Below, piece by piece: positions 17,801-25,851 of a DNA stretch of 64,000 nucleotides. Origin of the DNA: Anaerolineales bacterium (GTDB lineage: Bacteria > Chloroflexota > Anaerolineae > 4572-78 > J111). The notes beneath the pieces are model-generated. The model made no database searches, was not told where the DNA came from, and saw only the letters and a list, made by a program, of their open reading frames with translations. The stretch covers positions 1,116,001 to 1,180,000 of the forward strand of contig JABTUW010000003.1 in assembly GCA_015075185.1 (NCBI GenBank). The letters are read 5' to 3'. The position numbers were made by a program, and so were the translations under genes. Position 1 is the first letter of the stretch, and the number at the start of each line of letters is the position of its first letter.

Positions 17801-20800
17801 TGGAATTGCTGTAGCCATTCAAAATGCAAGACAGCGTTCTAAAAGTGTGCAAACATACGGATGGCGCAAACATGACCAAATACCATTTGAAATATCCCGT
17901 GTCCATTTTGAGATTTTAGTGTTAAACAAAAAATCCGATGCTTCCGAAGTAGAGAACTTTGCCAAAGAGCTTATCCAAAGCAACACTCAATTTCGACTAT
18001 CAGCTCGCTTGAAAGCTGTTCGTGCTGCCTATCGCCTGGATCATCTTTCGGGAATTAGAGGCCAACTTGAGCGGTCTTGTTATGAACAAGTAATGTCTAC
18101 TTTGGATGTTGGGCCTGAGGAGAGAGCTGGATTGTATATATACCTCGCACGTGCAGTACTTCCCGTGAATCGAGCCGATGCGGCTGCCTATTTCGACTAT
18201 GCGATTGAAGCGGTGTCCAAATTTGGAGATGAATTAGTTGAACGATGGGAAGCGGTCGTAGCTATGGCGAAGCGCAGTGCGGACGGTGGGCAAGCCTCAC
18301 CAGAAATGGCATATCGCTTTATACGATGCGCTGAATTGGTAGGCGATAACGTTGTTCGCGAAAAATATATTGACCGCGATGGGGCTGTTATGATCTGTGC
18401 CGGACTACACCCTACGTCTGCTTTCGCCGCTCTTAGCCGATGGCGCGACCGAGATGTCGGGTGGTTCGGCTCCCAGCTTTACGCTTTAGCTTATGAAGCT
18501 GTGTCTTCCCAGATTATATCTCCGTCAGTTGGGTGGTCTTTGTCGGCTTTTCTTAATGGGAATGATGTTGATGACTTTGCCTCGCTTTGTATAGAGAGTG
18601 AACTCGATCCGGTCCGCCGCCAGTATATCCTTGATACCACTGTACGAGATCTTAGGCTCGGCGAGGCTTCAGAGAAAAGTTGGCAAGAACTTGCACATAG
18701 CGCTCAACAATTCTCACTCGAAAATAATGAACTCCAATACGTTCTTGATTTTTATGCTGAACAGCAGGAAGCAAGCAATGAGGTAGCTACACACCAATTT
18801 TTTCACAAGGATGATCAACAAGAGTCAGAATCTATTGATTGGGAAAAGATCTTCGGTGGTCTGGACCTAACGACCAATATGGGATTAAGCCATGCCATAG
18901 AGCGATTCAAGGCTACTCCTGCGCCTCGTAATTCTCACATATTCTGGCAAGAAACCCTCAGACGAGTCGCTGAAAGCGATGCAAGTGACTTTCTACAAGC
19001 TATCGTTAATGCTGAAAGTGCTGATAGCTACGACGCGGAGTTTGCGCTTACTTACTTTCCGAACAATTGGCATGATAAAGCCAGTGTTAAGAGAGAATGG
19101 CCTAAAGCTCTAAAATTGATTGCCCGGCGTTTTGCATCCGAATTTACAAATCATTACAGGGTGAAATACTTTCTCGAGAGAATTCGTGCGGAAAACAACG
19201 TTTTACCTATTATTCGCGAAGGCATTATGGAAGGGTTATCGGAGAATAGTAGTCTTGCCGATGCGAGTACATTTTTTGGTTTTGCGGAAACCGTATCTAC
19301 CTACATCTCGCCTCATGAGGCAACTGACCTACTCGATTTTGCCTTGTCTCGCTTTGAAGGGCATATCAATGATGATTATGCTGATGGCCCTTGGGCTAAC
19401 TGGTTGAAGCCTCCTGAAGACATGAGTGATGCCTTTGCCGGCCTCGTTTGGGCTGCCCTAGGCTCACCCCGTTCTGCAATCCGTTGGCAAGCTGTACATT
19501 GCGTACGAAGACTTGCAGGGGCTGGTTGCGAACGTGAATTGGGCGCGTTGATTCAGTGGATGAACCGAGACAGTGTAGATGCTTTTGGAAGCCATGCATT
19601 TCCTTTCTACAATCTGCATGCCCGACAATATCTACTGATAGCGATTGCGCGTGTGGCTCTAGATAATCCCGAAATACTAAGGCGTCATCATTTGATTTTC
19701 TCACGGCATGCGCTTGAAGGTATGTCTCATATCCTTATCCAGAAATACTCTGCTGAAATCGCTCTATCCATTGAAACTGCATTTCCAGGTACTTATGATC
19801 AGGGTAAAATTGAACGGCTTCGCCAAGTGGGTGTTAGTCAGATGGAAATCAAAGAAATTGATAGATATTCCGAAAAGCTAGAAAGCCCCTGGCATGCTCG
19901 AGGCGAGATTGACCATAATCTAAAGTTACATTTTGGTTATGACTTTGATAGCTATTGGTTCGATCCTCTCGGAGATGTGTTCGGCATCTCAGCAAAACAG
20001 GTTGAAGATCTGGCACGAGAAGTTGTGGTCAAGGAATGGCACCTTAAACCAGATGATGAATTCATTCGTGATCCGCGTGCCAACTTATGGGAGTCTTCAC
20101 GCCATGAACGGGAGACATGGCATGATCATTCCAGCTATCCTCGGACAGATAACTATAGTTTCTATCTCTCATATCATGCAATGCTCTCTGTTGCTGCGAA
20201 GCTCCTGCATGAGATGCCTGTCGTCCATAAACGAGATTGGTACGAGGAGGGCGAATGGTCCCATTGGCTCCATCGGCATACTCTGACGCGCTCTGATGGT
20301 CGGTGGTTGGCTGACCGCCGTGACCCAGCGCCTCTAACCCGCCGCGCCTGGTTGTGTGAGAAAAACAATGAAAACTGGCGCAAGGAAATTGTATCTGATG
20401 ATTTTCTCGAAGGTCTATTATTCGAACGTCACGGCGAAACTTGGCTCAACGTTTTTGGGCATTGGAGCGATAGTGACAATCAACGCGAAGAAAGCTTTCA
20501 TATTTCAACTGCCCTCGTTTCACCAGCGGCTTCTCAATCACTCCTGAACGCACTCACTACCTGCCGTGACCCCCACGATTTCAAGCTGCCTGATTATCAA
20601 GAAGAGGACATGGAGTTTGAAACACCACCATTCGAACTCGAAGGGTGGATTTGGAAAGAACATACAGATAAACGTCTCGATGAATTCGATCCCCATGCGG
20701 GCGATATTGATTACCCGCCGTACAAAATTGGTAAGATCATTGCTGATCTATTCGGACTATCTGAGGACTTAGAGCAGCGTGAATGGTGCTTGCCTGATGT

Positions 20801-21095
20801 AGATAAGACATCGTTAGTTTGCGAGATTTGGAGCGTAGGACAAAGGAGTAGAGATGAAGAGCCGCTTAGACACGGAAAACGAATGAGCGCATCATTAGAG
20901 TTCTTGAAAAAACTCTGTTCGACGTTGGAGCAAGAAATAATTATAGAAATACAGATTGAGCGTCGGTTACGTAGTACATCATATAAGAGGGATGACAATG
21001 GCCCAGAATACCATAGCAGAATTTATATCCTCTCAGCAGACGGAAAGCTCAGAGATTCGAGAACGCATTATCAGCTTAGGCAAAGCACTCGTTGA
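14805..21095 (+). CDS. Nuclease-STAND ATPase, Avs3-like antiphage protein
   Basis: A 2096-residue protein with three visible parts. Residues about 8-200 resemble the Cap4/DUF4297 dsDNA endonuclease domain: start RAGDAFHYRWAARR, then a PD-(D/E)xK-like core with Asp54/Glu57 in YVIDVAEYY and QLKHS (Gln73, Lys75). Residues about 240-480 form a STAND NTPase with Walker A GGGIGKS (277-283), Walker B ILIDAADNAE (377-386) and SRTER sensor-like segment. The remaining ~1600 residues are helical-repeat (TPR/ARM-like), the usual target sensor. This order and size match Avs antiviral NTPases, best Avs3, which sense phage proteins such as the large terminase and cut DNA. The gene is clearly AT-richer than its surroundings, suggesting transfer, and overlaps a companion gene. 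Confidence 0.8.
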   Translation: MENELVRYSRAGDAFHYRWAARRCLRMINPKSRLRCLVIEGSMEQEAAGEYVIDVAEYYGSDENEDQEITYYQLKHSTIRKDENFNLSDLKDTIEGFAKRYSDLLLKSSQGYDPQSVRFSIVTNRPISDQFKNGILAIRKGTKAEKRFQETLEEYTKLKDQHLQNFCISLELVDGEGDYNTQRHELHAEISQLLAGGVDNAQIDSIIALVQEQALPNSSGRIVREDILKRFGVTSERELFPAPPEFENLNNAIKREQHDNLLNQLLKASAPIIIHAGGGIGKSVVACQLANSLPIGSLGIVYDCFGAGRYRNRSEPRHRHRDALVQIANEIASHGLCDPLIPRPTDLDDALLRAFLTRLRIAATSLRQVNKDAVLAILIDAADNAEMAAEEFSEPCFAHQLLRDNIPDGCRLVALSRTERVHLLKPSSVVQQSELEPFSEAETLVHLRAYYPDATDADGLEFYRLTGGNPRVQANALSVGHKTVAEVLVHLGPSGTSVEEQIELQLKSAISVVKEKLPINFQRHIEAICLGLANLPPFIPLNVLSAAAEVDVAAIKSFVADLGRPLWLSDNSVQFRDEPTETWFRNNFSASAQQIESYLTHLKPLASQFSYVAEVLPSLLLQSENYDQLISLALSDDFLPKDSPIDERNVRVYRLQFAFKAALKLKRYADAAKLALRAGEEVAGDARQLELLKQNIDLIAPLQAEQRVQELAFRRMLRSGWDGSENAYSAALLSSVEDFKGEARGYLRAAHNWLRLYFNEREKKGDPHDDRLKDEDIVELAFAHFNLFGAEGLVDFILGWRPPEVVFRIARLFIRRLVDAGNFAAIDEISQIDHRNQYLMIAIADELLAVGKFPVADAMQIYLDLLTHKRARIPKPSRYSSEDSITSAIISLTEACTARGLSEAKILRVLKYYVPQRAPRWISSDYQDTGRNIFLRAAALKAVLSGNLEPNIGTLMPKELLEKKQDYQNAQDIEEFERVVGRLLPWYIARAQILTTDSGGIAVAIQNARQRSKSVQTYGWRKHDQIPFEISRVHFEILVLNKKSDASEVENFAKELIQSNTQFRLSARLKAVRAAYRLDHLSGIRGQLERSCYEQVMSTLDVGPEERAGLYIYLARAVLPVNRADAAAYFDYAIEAVSKFGDELVERWEAVVAMAKRSADGGQASPEMAYRFIRCAELVGDNVVREKYIDRDGAVMICAGLHPTSAFAALSRWRDRDVGWFGSQLYALAYEAVSSQIISPSVGWSLSAFLNGNDVDDFASLCIESELDPVRRQYILDTTVRDLRLGEASEKSWQELAHSAQQFSLENNELQYVLDFYAEQQEASNEVATHQFFHKDDQQESESIDWEKIFGGLDLTTNMGLSHAIERFKATPAPRNSHIFWQETLRRVAESDASDFLQAIVNAESADSYDAEFALTYFPNNWHDKASVKREWPKALKLIARRFASEFTNHYRVKYFLERIRAENNVLPIIREGIMEGLSENSSLADASTFFGFAETVSTYISPHEATDLLDFALSRFEGHINDDYADGPWANWLKPPEDMSDAFAGLVWAALGSPRSAIRWQAVHCVRRLAGAGCERELGALIQWMNRDSVDAFGSHAFPFYNLHARQYLLIAIARVALDNPEILRRHHLIFSRHALEGMSHILIQKYSAEIALSIETAFPGTYDQGKIERLRQVGVSQMEIKEIDRYSEKLESPWHARGEIDHNLKLHFGYDFDSYWFDPLGDVFGISAKQVEDLAREVVVKEWHLKPDDEFIRDPRANLWESSRHERETWHDHSSYPRTDNYSFYLSYHAMLSVAAKLLHEMPVVHKRDWYEEGEWSHWLHRHTLTRSDGRWLADRRDPAPLTRRAWLCEKNNENWRKEIVSDDFLEGLLFERHGETWLNVFGHWSDSDNQREESFHISTALVSPAASQSLLNALTTCRDPHDFKLPDYQEEDMEFETPPFELEGWIWKEHTDKRLDEFDPHAGDIDYPPYKIGKIIADLFGLSEDLEQREWCLPDVDKTSLVCEIWSVGQRSRDEEPLRHGKRMSASLEFLKKLCSTLEQEIIIEIQIERRLRSTSYKRDDNGPEYHSRIYILSADGKLRDSRTHYQLRQSTR

Positions 21096-21783
21096 AGAAC
21101 TTGGCCTGGAGCCTGGTGTTGATACCCTTGGTCGGTGGATGGCACATTATGTCGCCGAGCAAATTACAATTGCTGAAAATGCAACCGGTGATGAGAAATC
21201 TAAGGCTGAAGAACGCTGCTTTGAGACGATCTTAAGGCTCTGGCAGCATCGCTCCTCGTTACCAAATGGCCATCGTCCCCTCGAAAGCTTCGAGCCGATC
21301 TTTCGCGCTCTAGATCGGTTGGACCCAGATAGTTCTCGCCCATTCTTTTATTCACTCCCTCAATATGATGCTGCGGAACCTGACGATATCACTGAGAATA
21401 TACAAAATGAGGTTCGGGAATGGACAAATCGCGCGCTCGGAATTGATCAGACAGCGCGTATTTTGATCAACTTTGCTTTAAGTCAGGCTGCTCTCAACGC
21501 AGTAGACGAAAAAACGTCATCTTGGCTTAAGAATGCTACTGACTTGATCAATAGTGGTGACCTCTCGGTTATAGTTCGCTTACTTCCGCCAGATACGGAT
21601 GACCAAAGTGAGGCAAATTTTGAACGAATACGGCAAGCTCACGAAAAAGATCTTAGGTCGAAAATCGAGAAGCTCGATACCTTTACCGAATTGAGTAGCT
21701 TCGTACGCACCGCGCTTATTAAGGAGCTTGAGGAAATATCCGAAGAGGACAGCAGCAAAAATGTCATCGAGGGCGCTTTGTAA
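20998..21783 (+). CDS. Companion protein of the Avs3-like system, unknown family
   Basis: A 261-residue soluble, helix-rich, acidic protein. The frame opens at a TTG at 20956, but ATG 20998 is preferred because GAGGG at 20987-20991 is at the right distance. It overlaps the 3' end of the STAND gene by 98 bp in another frame, so the two are coupled. No catalytic motif is seen; residues about 35-100 (LGRWMAHYVAEQI, LRLWQHRSSLPNG) look like a conserved helical core. Base composition matches the STAND gene. By position it could correspond to the small second gene described for AVAST type 3 loci, but I cannot confirm homology. Confidence 0.7.
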   Translation: MAQNTIAEFISSQQTESSEIRERIISLGKALVEELGLEPGVDTLGRWMAHYVAEQITIAENATGDEKSKAEERCFETILRLWQHRSSLPNGHRPLESFEPIFRALDRLDPDSSRPFFYSLPQYDAAEPDDITENIQNEVREWTNRALGIDQTARILINFALSQAALNAVDEKTSSWLKNATDLINSGDLSVIVRLLPPDTDDQSEANFERIRQAHEKDLRSKIEKLDTFTELSSFVRTALIKELEEISEEDSSKNVIEGAL

Positions 21784-21970
21784 TAGATTTCAAAAAATTG
21801 GAAAAACGAGCGGCCAATATCACCGATTAGCTGGCTTGGCTTGTTTGAAAGAGTGACGAAAGGGTAGACGCGCCTAACTTACGTAAAGCAGGAGCCTGTG
21901 CTTTCCCAATCGTGGCCGCCAACCCGGTCAAGGCCGGCCTGTTTGGCTCGCAAATTTGAAGGAGAAGTCA

Positions 21971-22294
21971 ATGATAAATTTCACCGGCACTTGGGACATC
22001 GTTTCCAGTCCCGACTTTGATGATGGTTATCTGAGCGAAGAAGTCTCGCCCTATGTCAAACTCAAACAATCAGGCAACACCATCAACGGCGATTACCACG
22101 TCGGCTATCAACAGGGACACCTCGATGGTCGCCTGGAAGGTGAGCAGCGGGTGATCTTCAGCTTTGAGGGTATGGACGAAATGGAAATGGTCAATGGAGC
22201 CGGGACGCTGGCACTTGAGGATGATCGGCTCATCTTCAAACTAATGTATCATCAGGGCGATGCCTTCACCTTTATGGGTAAGCGCCGCAGTTGA
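21971..22294 (+). CDS. Small beta-rich hypothetical protein
   Basis: A 107-residue protein predicted to be mostly beta strands (FTGTWDIVSSPDF, YVKLKQSGNTINGDYHVG, RVIFSFEGMDE, RLIFKLMYHQGDAFTFMG), resembling a small lipocalin-like or DUF-type beta barrel that binds a ligand. The start is ATG 21971 with AAGGAG at 21959-21964; the in-frame TTG at 21956 overlaps that RBS. GC content has returned to the host level. Function is unknown. Confidence 0.65.
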   Translation: MINFTGTWDIVSSPDFDDGYLSEEVSPYVKLKQSGNTINGDYHVGYQQGHLDGRLEGEQRVIFSFEGMDEMEMVNGAGTLALEDDRLIFKLMYHQGDAFTFMGKRRS

Positions 22295-22322
22295 CTTAAA
22301 AGCTAAAGAGGAGGCCTCAGCC

Positions 22323-22547
22323 GTGAGCCAAGCATTTGAAGTCGCCTACCCCAACCTGACCCGGTGGGTAGATGCTTATGGCTGGCTTGAAATTGGAGCA
22401 GATGAATACAGCCCTTCGCTGATCAGGATTCTTGATCCCGGGGGCATGGTCTGGGAAAGTGAGGAAGATTATTCCAGCCTGGATGAAGCCTTGCAAGCCG
22501 CAGACTCGGCCATTGCTGACTGGCTAGAGGAGCAAGGTTTAGATTAA
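22323..22547 (+). CDS. Small hypothetical acidic protein
   Basis: A 74-residue acidic protein (VSQAFEVAYPNLTRWVDAYG...) starting at GTG 22323 behind AGAGGAGG (22306-22313). An upstream extension in the same frame overlaps the previous gene and has no RBS. It has an alternating strand-helix pattern (WLEIGAD, SLIRILDPGGMVWES, SLDEALQAADSAIADWLEEQ). It follows the beta-rich gene by 28 bp and is probably co-transcribed. Function is unknown. Confidence 0.65.
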   Translation: MSQAFEVAYPNLTRWVDAYGWLEIGADEYSPSLIRILDPGGMVWESEEDYSSLDEALQAADSAIADWLEEQGLD

Positions 22548-22672
22548 TCGAGGCTATCGAGGCTCTTATTGGCGAACATCCTTACCTTCTGCTCTCCCCA
22601 CCGCCGCCAAAAACACCGTCACCTGCGCTCGCAGGGCCGCCAGGAGTTCCGGCAGTCGCTCACCCCACGGCC

Positions 22673-23455
22673 TCAGCAGGAAGTTGGCGCTTTAGCCCGC
22701 GCCACCTGCCGCACGATCTCGACAAACGTGGCCGGGTCGCGGCCCCGGCGGCTGGCCCCCAGGCCATCCACGTCGGGGCTGCTCAACAAAGCGGCGGCAT
22801 GCTCAGGGCTGACGCTGCCACCGTAGATGATCCGCACCACCCCGGCCACCGAGTCCCCCCACTGCTGCTGCAACCAGCCGCGAATGAAGGCGCAGCCCTC
22901 GGCCACCTGCTCCGCTTGTGTGGGCGCGTCACCGCCAATGGCGGCCTCCGGCTCGTAGATAAAAACCAGCTCTGCCGCCTTGTCTGCCGGGCAGCCGGCC
23001 AGGAGATGGGTCAAACGCCGCTCCAGAATACTTTCCCTTGGCCCTCCTTCGTCACGGCCCTCGCCCACCAGGAGGATGGGCGTCAACCCGGCGGCCAGGG
23101 CCAGGTGCAGCTTGCGATTGACGGTCTCATCGTCGCCGCCGCCGTAGCGCCGGACTTCCCAGTGTCCCAGCATGACCCAGCCGCAGCCGGCCTCGGCCAG
23201 CAGCGGGGCCGATATCTGGCCGGTCCGGGCCATCTCGGTCGAAGCCGCCACATCCTGCGCCCCCAATTGCATACCACTTCCGGCCAGGGCTTGCGCTACA
23301 GGCCAGAGCGCCGTAAACGGCGGGCAAATGATCACGTCCACCCGGCCGGGCAAATCGCCGGCCAGCCGTTGAAAATCCCGGACAAAGTCCACGCTTTCGG
23401 CGATGGTCATGGCCATTTTCCAATTGGCTAAGGCCAGGGGTTTGCGTTGAGCCAT
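22673..23455 (-). CDS. tpiA: Divergent triosephosphate isomerase
   Basis: TIM-family enzyme of 260 residues. The N-terminal ANWKM has the catalytic Lys13, VMLGHWEVRR carries the electrophilic His98, and IYEPEAAIGG carries the base Glu168; YGGSV (211-215) is the phosphate-side loop. Several normally invariant positions differ: LGHSERR is altered to LGHWEVRR, YEPVWAIG to YEPEAAIG, and the late GGASL loop reads LGASRRG. Catalytic residues are kept, so activity on triose phosphate or a related sugar phosphate is possible, but this may be a paralogue. No glycolytic genes are adjacent. Confidence 0.8.
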   Translation of the reverse strand: MAQRKPLALANWKMAMTIAESVDFVRDFQRLAGDLPGRVDVIICPPFTALWPVAQALAGSGMQLGAQDVAASTEMARTGQISAPLLAEAGCGWVMLGHWEVRRYGGGDDETVNRKLHLALAAGLTPILLVGEGRDEGGPRESILERRLTHLLAGCPADKAAELVFIYEPEAAIGGDAPTQAEQVAEGCAFIRGWLQQQWGDSVAGVVRIIYGGSVSPEHAAALLSSPDVDGLGASRRGRDPATFVEIVRQVARAKAPTSC

Positions 23456-23594
23456 GCTTCATTTCACCTCGATACTTACATTTTTTACAAACGGCAGTAT
23501 AATGCAAGATATATTAAAGCGGCAAGTGTATTCAAAGCATGGGAGAATCCATAGCGACTATTTGAATAAATCAAGTTACCAAAGGTTGATTTTT

Positions 23595-23658
23595 ACCGCA
23601 GAGACGCTGAGAACGCAGAGGAAAAATAACAACTCTGCGCCCTCTGTGTCTCTGCGGT
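23595..23658. repeat. Palindromic repeat ACCGCAGAGAC...
   Basis: ACCGCAGAGAC (23595-23605) pairs with GTCTCTGCGGT (23648-23658), with inner arms CGCAGAG and CTCTGCG. Such CGCAGAGA-word palindromes are dispersed in many genomes. A related half-element of CTCTGTG words lies at 12955-13022. The gap 23456-23757 has nothing else that I can support except the RBS of the next gene. Confidence 0.65.
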
Positions 23659-23757
23659 GCATCCTGGATTGGATGTAACAAGATAGCAACTTGGGTTAAT
23701 TAACTTTTTAGTTAAAAGGAGTCCCGTGCCCAAAGACAGACAATATGGAGGAAATCT

Positions 23758-25047
23758 ATGCGTGTTGACCTCGCCTATGGCCGCACCGGCCTGACCGTCG
23801 AACTCCCCGACCAGACCGATATTGTGACCTCTCGTTTTGTACCCGGACTGCCGGATGAGGCAGCCGCCCTGCGGGCTGCCCTGCGCCGGCCGATTGACTC
23901 GCTGCCGCTCGCGGCCAAAGTCAAACCGGGCGATAAAGTCGTCATCGCCCACAGCGATATTACCCGCGCCACCCCCAACGAGCGCATCCTGCCGGTCCTG
24001 CTGGCCGAACTGGCCGAAGCCGGGGTCGCCCGGCAGGACATCACCCTGCTCAACGCTCTCGGCACGCACCGCCAGCAAACCGAGGCCGAACTGCGCCAGA
24101 TGCTGGGCGACTCTGTCGTGGACAGCTACCGCTGCCTGCAGCACAACGCCTACGACGAGGCCAACCTGGTCTCGCTGGGCCGGACTTCCTTTGGCTACCC
24201 GGTGCGCATCAACCGCACCTTTATGGAGGCGGACGTACGCCTCCTGACCGGCTTTATCGAGCCGCACTTCTTTGCCGGCTTCAGCGGCGGCCCCAAGGGC
24301 GTCCTCCCGGCCCTGGCCGGAGCCGAAAGCGTGCTGACCAACCACGGTCGGGAGATGATCGCCCATCCCAAGGCGACCTGGGGCGTTATCGCAGGCAACC
24401 CCATCTGGGAAGAGATGCGTGAGGTGGCCCTGCGAACCAACCCCACCTTTCTGCTCAACGTGACCCTCAACACCCGGCGCGAGATCACCGGCGTTTTTGC
24501 CGGCGACATGCTGGCGGCCCACGCTGCCGGCTGCGCCTTTGTGCGGGATACGGCCATGGCCCCGGTGGCTGAACCCTATGATATCGTCATTACCACCAAC
24601 AGCGGCTATCCGCTTGACCAGAACCTTTACCAGGCGGTCAAGGGCATGAGCGCGGCCAACGGGGTGGTCCGTGACGGCGGCGCGATCATCATTGCCGCCG
24701 CCTGCGCCGACGGCCTGCCCGATCACGGGCGCTATGCCGCTCTGCTGGCCGAGGCCGGTTCGCCGCAGGGTGTGCTGGACATGCTGGCCCGGCCCGGCTT
24801 CAGCGAGCAGGACCAGTGGCAGGTGCAGATTCAGGCCCTGATCCAACTACGGGCCGAGGTGCATGTCTACAGCGACGGCTTGAGCGACAGCCAGATCACG
24901 GACGCGCTTTTCACCCCCTGCCGCAGTATCGAACAGACGGTGGCCTGCCTGCAACAAAAGTATGGTCCCCAAGCGCGGCTCTGCGCCATCCCCGACGGGC
25001 CGCAGACGATTGCGTATGTTCGCACCTCCGCCTCGATAATGGTATAA
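23758..25047 (+). CDS. LarA-family nickel-pincer lactate racemase-like enzyme
   Basis: Member of the LarA (DUF2088) family, 429 residues, which racemises or epimerises 2-hydroxyacids with the nickel-pincer nucleotide cofactor. The catalytic set is complete: His104 in GTHRQQTEAE, His170 and Lys180 in EPHFFAGFSGGPK, and His196 in LTNHGR, at spacings equal to those of lactate racemase; Lys180 would be the cofactor-linked residue. SDITRATPNERI is the N-terminal signature. An AATATGGAGG RBS precedes the ATG. No larB, larC or larE genes are nearby, so the cofactor must be made elsewhere. Substrate may be lactate or another hydroxyacid. Confidence 0.88.
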   Translation: MRVDLAYGRTGLTVELPDQTDIVTSRFVPGLPDEAAALRAALRRPIDSLPLAAKVKPGDKVVIAHSDITRATPNERILPVLLAELAEAGVARQDITLLNALGTHRQQTEAELRQMLGDSVVDSYRCLQHNAYDEANLVSLGRTSFGYPVRINRTFMEADVRLLTGFIEPHFFAGFSGGPKGVLPALAGAESVLTNHGREMIAHPKATWGVIAGNPIWEEMREVALRTNPTFLLNVTLNTRREITGVFAGDMLAAHAAGCAFVRDTAMAPVAEPYDIVITTNSGYPLDQNLYQAVKGMSAANGVVRDGGAIIIAAACADGLPDHGRYAALLAEAGSPQGVLDMLARPGFSEQDQWQVQIQALIQLRAEVHVYSDGLSDSQITDALFTPCRSIEQTVACLQQKYGPQARLCAIPDGPQTIAYVRTSASIMV

Positions 25048-25048
25048 T
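25019..25048 (+). promoter_or_regulatory. Possible promoter before the Zn-ribbon gene
   Basis: A perfect TATAAT (25043-25048) lies 32 bp before the next start, with a weak -35 (TTCGCA, 25019-25024; 18-bp spacer) inside the end of the larA-like gene. Confidence 0.35.
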
Positions 25049-25080
25049 CCCGTCACTTTCAGACTTAAGGAGTTTCAAAG

Positions 25081-25803
25081 GTGGCGCAGGATACGTTATA
25101 TAAAGAATGTCCGCTCTGCACCCAGGGGGCCGTGGCGGGGTCGGGCCGTGGCTCGCCTTATCGCTGTACCCACTGCGGCTTGACGCTGCAACAACGCTCA
25201 TTGTTGGGCCTGTTCAAAAAGGGGCATTTTGGAGTAACTGATTTTGGCGAGGGCGATTACACCCTGGCCCGGCAGTCGTTAAAGGGGGTCGCCCTGCCGC
25301 CCGATGCCCTCAAAATCGTCCTCGGCAATGTTTACACCGACGCCCAATTGGCGGCCATTGCCCAGGGTTCGCTGGAAATTCTGCGGCCGGTCCAAACGGT
25401 GCTGGCCCAGGTGATTCTGGAGCAACTGAACGAAGTCTGCCACCTGCAGGTCAACGGGCTGCGCCGGGGACACGGCAAACCCCTGGCCGAAGGGGGAGAG
25501 TACCAACCGCAGCAGCCAACTCCGCGCGAGAGCCTGACCTGGCAGGATCAAGGCAACCTTTTTTGCACCAACCAGCGCCTCGTTTTTCCCAGTAACAGCT
25601 TTACCTTTATTCGCATGGATCGCAAACTGGTGGGAGTTCAAGCCTTTACCGACGGGGTGGCGGTCCAGCGCAAAGGTGAGGATTACGCCACTTACTTTGT
25701 CGGCTGCTACGCCCATGAAGCGGCGCTGGCCGCTGCTTATGTGCTGGGCAAGCTACCGGCGCTGCAAGCAGCAGCTTCAGGGGTGAATGAGGCAATGGGT
25801 TAA
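25081..25803 (+). CDS. Zinc-ribbon protein with a PH-like segment
   Basis: A 240-residue soluble protein starting at GTG 25081 with GGAG at 25069-25072. Residues 9-32 hold a CPLC...CTHC zinc ribbon. The C-terminal half contains GNLFCTNQRLVFPSNSFTF and a following EDYATYFVGCYAHEA segment, a pattern seen in bacterial PH-like/GRAM domains (TNQRLxF). No enzymatic motif is visible. It probably binds membrane or protein partners; that is inference. It follows the larA-like gene by 33 bp, has its own possible promoter, and ends at a symmetrical terminator. Confidence 0.6.
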   Translation: MAQDTLYKECPLCTQGAVAGSGRGSPYRCTHCGLTLQQRSLLGLFKKGHFGVTDFGEGDYTLARQSLKGVALPPDALKIVLGNVYTDAQLAAIAQGSLEILRPVQTVLAQVILEQLNEVCHLQVNGLRRGHGKPLAEGGEYQPQQPTPRESLTWQDQGNLFCTNQRLVFPSNSFTFIRMDRKLVGVQAFTDGVAVQRKGEDYATYFVGCYAHEAALAAAYVLGKLPALQAAASGVNEAMG

Positions 25804-25807
25804 ACCC

Positions 25808-25846
25808 AGACCTTTGAGGTACGCTCCGCGAAAATCTCAAAGGTCT
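25808..25846. terminator. Bidirectional hairpin between convergent genes
   Basis: AGACCTTTGAG (25808-25818) pairs with CTCAAAGGTCT (25836-25846). It sits between a plus-strand gene ending at 25803 and a minus-strand gene ending at 25852, and TTCTCTTT follows on the plus side. Confidence 0.7.
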
Positions 25847-25851
25847 TCTCT

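Noticed and set aside
21879..21959. Possible C-terminal remnant of a REP-associated tyrosine transposase (VAANPVKAGL)
   Set aside because: A single short motif resembling the NPVxAGL of that family in about 80 bp, with no other matching residues around it; too little to support a feature.
23593..24846. 417-residue minus-strand frame opposite the LarA-like gene
   Set aside because: The plus-strand LarA gene has all catalytic residues; the opposite frame has no family features and crosses the palindromic repeat.
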